Source: Desulfobacula sp. (lineage in GTDB: Bacteria; Desulfobacterota; Desulfobacteria; Desulfobacterales; Desulfobacteraceae). Taken from it: a stretch of DNA of 7,655 bases. The stretch covers positions 1 to 7,655 of the forward strand of contig JAQICW010000020.1 of the NCBI GenBank assembly GCA_027858355.1, read 5' to 3'. This document shows, piece by piece, positions 6,269-7,655 of this stretch. The translations under genes and the position numbers were made by a program. Position 1 is the first letter of the stretch; each line of letters begins with the position of its first letter. The notes below the pieces were generated by a model that searched no databases, was not told the origin of the DNA, and saw only the letters and a list, made by a program, of their open reading frames with translations.

Positions 6269-7655
6269 ACAGTAAAAAGCATTCCGTCACTCCACACTTC
6301 TCCATAATCGTTCCATGATTTGATATACCATTCATATTCTCCAAGCATTAGCTCTGTTGCGGGAGTGACTGAACAATTGCCATTAGTGCAGACATTCGCA
6401 GCATCATTCCATTGGGTAAATGTTTTATCGTCACTGTTTTTACCAACCCATAATTTATACCAGGTGGAATGTGGGTCTTCATTCCATGTGTATGTTGGTA
6501 TTGAATCTTTTGTCTGGCCAGAAGGTGAAGTATGGATGACTTTTGAGGGTAGTGTAGCATCCCCTTGAACTACAAAACTCATTCCGTCACTCCACACACT
6601 GCCGGCTTCATTCCAGCTTTTCACCCACCATTCATAATTGTCACCTGGCAATTCTGATTCAAGTACAACTGAGCAATTATCCCCTGAGCAAATATCAGAA
6701 GATTCATACCATTGTGCATGAACCTTTTCTTCAGAACCATTCCAAATAAACAATTTATACCAGGTGGCGTAGAGGGTTTTATTCCATATGAAAACTGGCG
6801 CTATGTCAAAAGTTGTTCCGGACGGGGATATTAGAGCTGTTTTACCCAGGTCATTATCACAACCATCATCAATAATTCCATCACAGTTGTCATCCTTTCC
6901 ATTACATTGTTCAACAGCTTGCGGGTGTATGCTGCTATCATTGTCATTACAATCGTTATTATCTGTTATATACCCTGATGGCTGAGTCTCTGATTCTGTC
7001 GGAATATTTGGGTTGCCATAACCATCACCATCATTATCGTAATACCAGATTTTGATTGCTGATAGTGAAATATTGAGTTCAACTCTCTGTATTTCACCAA
7101 CGTCAATATCCGTTGAATAACCGAAATATCCGCTGGTTGAAGCGTACAAAGTGAATTCACCTGCAGGACATTGAAGAAAATAAAACCCGTCAGATTCAGT
7201 TGTTGCTAACGCATAGTTATTTTCAATCAATATTTTTACACCCTCCAGAGGAGACCCTGTAGAACTGTCAGATACAATTCCGTCGACAGTGCCTGAAAAT
7301 GGTGCAATCGGCAGGTATATCGCAAGACGATACCCGGTATTATCACCATGTTTTGATGAATCCTTATTTGTAATTCTAATGTAATATGTTCCGTCGTTTT
7401 CCGGTCTGAAGGACATCAGGGTAACGCCATTGGAAAGGGTAGATCTCCGCTCTTTGAGTTGGGTTTTTTTATCTATGTCAAAAAGCGTGATAACAGTTTC
7501 ACAGTTTTCCTCAGGTTCATATGTTTTGATTTCTACAGCATTAAAATCTTCCTTGGTATAAAATTTGATCCAGTCTTCATCTCCTTGATCATGAAAATTA
7601 TGGGCCTGGGAAATAGTGGAAAAAAGATAAAAAATTGAAGCAGTCTCTGCTGAAT
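6259..7655 (-). CDS. C-terminal part of a secreted multi-domain protein: PPC-like, CarboxypepD_reg-like, MopE motif, two CX4C repeats
   Basis: The frame is open from the window edge (first full codon 7653-7651) to TAA at 6259, giving 464 visible residues. The Met at 7416 is internal, since the 79 codons before it are part of a domain. Visible residues 16-115 resemble a bacterial pre-peptidase C-terminal (PPC) domain: [16 protein letters not shown], then VITLFDID and [10 protein letters not shown]. Residues 119-197 resemble a carboxypeptidase regulatory-like domain ([31 protein letters not shown]). Residues 203-266 are a MopE-type motif ([30 protein letters not shown]). Repeats follow at 273-362 and 369-462, each with TWYKL, CX4C (322/327, 422/427) and WSDGM, ending two residues before the stop. 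The missing N-terminus should hold a signal peptide and perhaps an enzyme domain. PPC domains often sit C-terminal to peptidases, and similar tails occur, from memory, on C13 peptidase proteins, so a second peptidase is possible but unseen. Confidence 0.85.
   Translation of the reverse strand, partial: SAETASIFYLFSTISQAHNFHDQGDEDWIKFYTKEDFNAVEIKTYEPEENCETVITLFDIDKKTQLKERRSTLSNGVTLMSFRPENDGTYYIRITNKDSSKHGDNTGYRLAIYLPIAPFSGTVDGIVSDSSTGSPLEGVKILIENNYALATTESDGFYFLQCPAGEFTLYASTSGYFGYSTDIDVGEIQRVELNISLSAIKIWYYDNDGDGYGNPNIPTESETQPSGYITDNNDCNDNDSSIHPQAVEQCNGKDDNCDGIIDDGCDNDLGKTALISPSGTTFDIAPVFIWNKTLYATWYKLFIWNGSEEKVHAQWYESSDICSGDNCSVVLESELPGDNYEWWVKSWNEAGSVWSDGMSFVVQGDATLPSKVIHTSPSGQTKDSIPTYTWNEDPHSTWYKLWVGKNSDDKTFTQWNDAANVCTNGNCSVTPATELMLGEYEWYIKSWNDYGEVWSDGMLFTVDD
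6268..6549 (-). repeat. C-terminal repeat, last copy in the partial upstream protein
   Basis: Visible residues 369-462. It has [49 protein letters not shown] and WSDGMLFTV. The third landmark is QWN instead of QWY. It ends two residues before the stop, as in the other two genes. Confidence 0.85.
6568..6837 (-). repeat. C-terminal repeat, first copy in the partial upstream protein
   Basis: Visible residues 273-362. It has [48 protein letters not shown] and WSDGMSFVV. It follows the MopE-type motif directly, the same order as in the 570-residue protein, which points to duplication of a MopE-repeat-repeat cassette. Confidence 0.8.
6856..7047 (-). other. MopE-type Asp/Cys metal-binding motif in the partial upstream protein
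   Basis: Visible residues 203-266: [46 protein letters not shown]. Acidic positions and the three cysteines match the copy at 1904-2092; here a fourth cysteine (C265) follows in DDGCDND. Calcium or other metal binding is inferred from the family pattern. Confidence 0.75.

Noticed and set aside
1..7655. CRISPR array, tRNA or rRNA genes
   Set aside because: No regularly spaced short direct repeats and no cloverleaf or rRNA-like stretch were seen. The only repeats are protein-coding domains.

Overview
The window looks like part of a moderately AT-rich bacterial genome. Its repertoire is large secreted multi-domain proteins: a C13 (legumain-type) peptidase, LVIVD propeller repeats, PPC and carboxypeptidase-regulatory-like domains, MopE-type metal-binding motifs, and tryptophan-rich C-terminal repeats. 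From memory of such families this fits Desulfobacterota (Desulfobacteraceae-like, possibly a relative of the magnetotactic multicellular forms). That placement is inference, because no rRNA or marker gene is present. Every recognisable gene lies on the minus strand, so transcription runs from high to low coordinates.

Layout, in order of transcription. (1) 7655-6259: the C-terminal 464 residues of a secreted protein whose 5' end lies outside the window, with a PPC-like domain, a CarboxypepD_reg-like domain, a MopE-type Asp/Cys motif and two C-terminal repeats. A weak AT-rich terminator overlaps its stop. (2) 6105-3160: a complete 981-residue secreted protein with LVIVD propeller repeats, an Ig-like domain, a C13/caspase-like peptidase domain with a visible His-Cys dyad, a beta-rich region, one degenerate repeat and one intact repeat. 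(3) 3031-1319: a complete 570-residue secreted protein with an SGNH-hydrolase-like domain, a MopE-type motif and two repeats, followed by a good intrinsic terminator at 1288-1260. (4) 1318-796: a gene-free AT-rich gap. (5) 795-148: a decayed metal-dependent amidohydrolase (PF04909-like) with an internal TGA and a lost C-terminus. (6) 63-1: what may be the first codons of an IS transposase running off the edge.

The unifying signal is a repeat of about 90 residues: TWYxL(W/F)(I/V), then QWY, then a CX4C pair, then KSWNxxGxxWSDGMxFxV. Five intact copies occur in three consecutive genes, and in each gene a copy ends within a few residues of the stop codon. The three genes have quite different N-terminal modules but share this tail and a short acidic linker, D(D/A)(T/S)xPSKV, before the last copy. 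This suggests a common exported system in which the tail is a targeting, anchoring or binding module. The C13 peptidase encoded in the middle is a candidate processing enzyme; this last idea is a hypothesis, not something the sequence proves.
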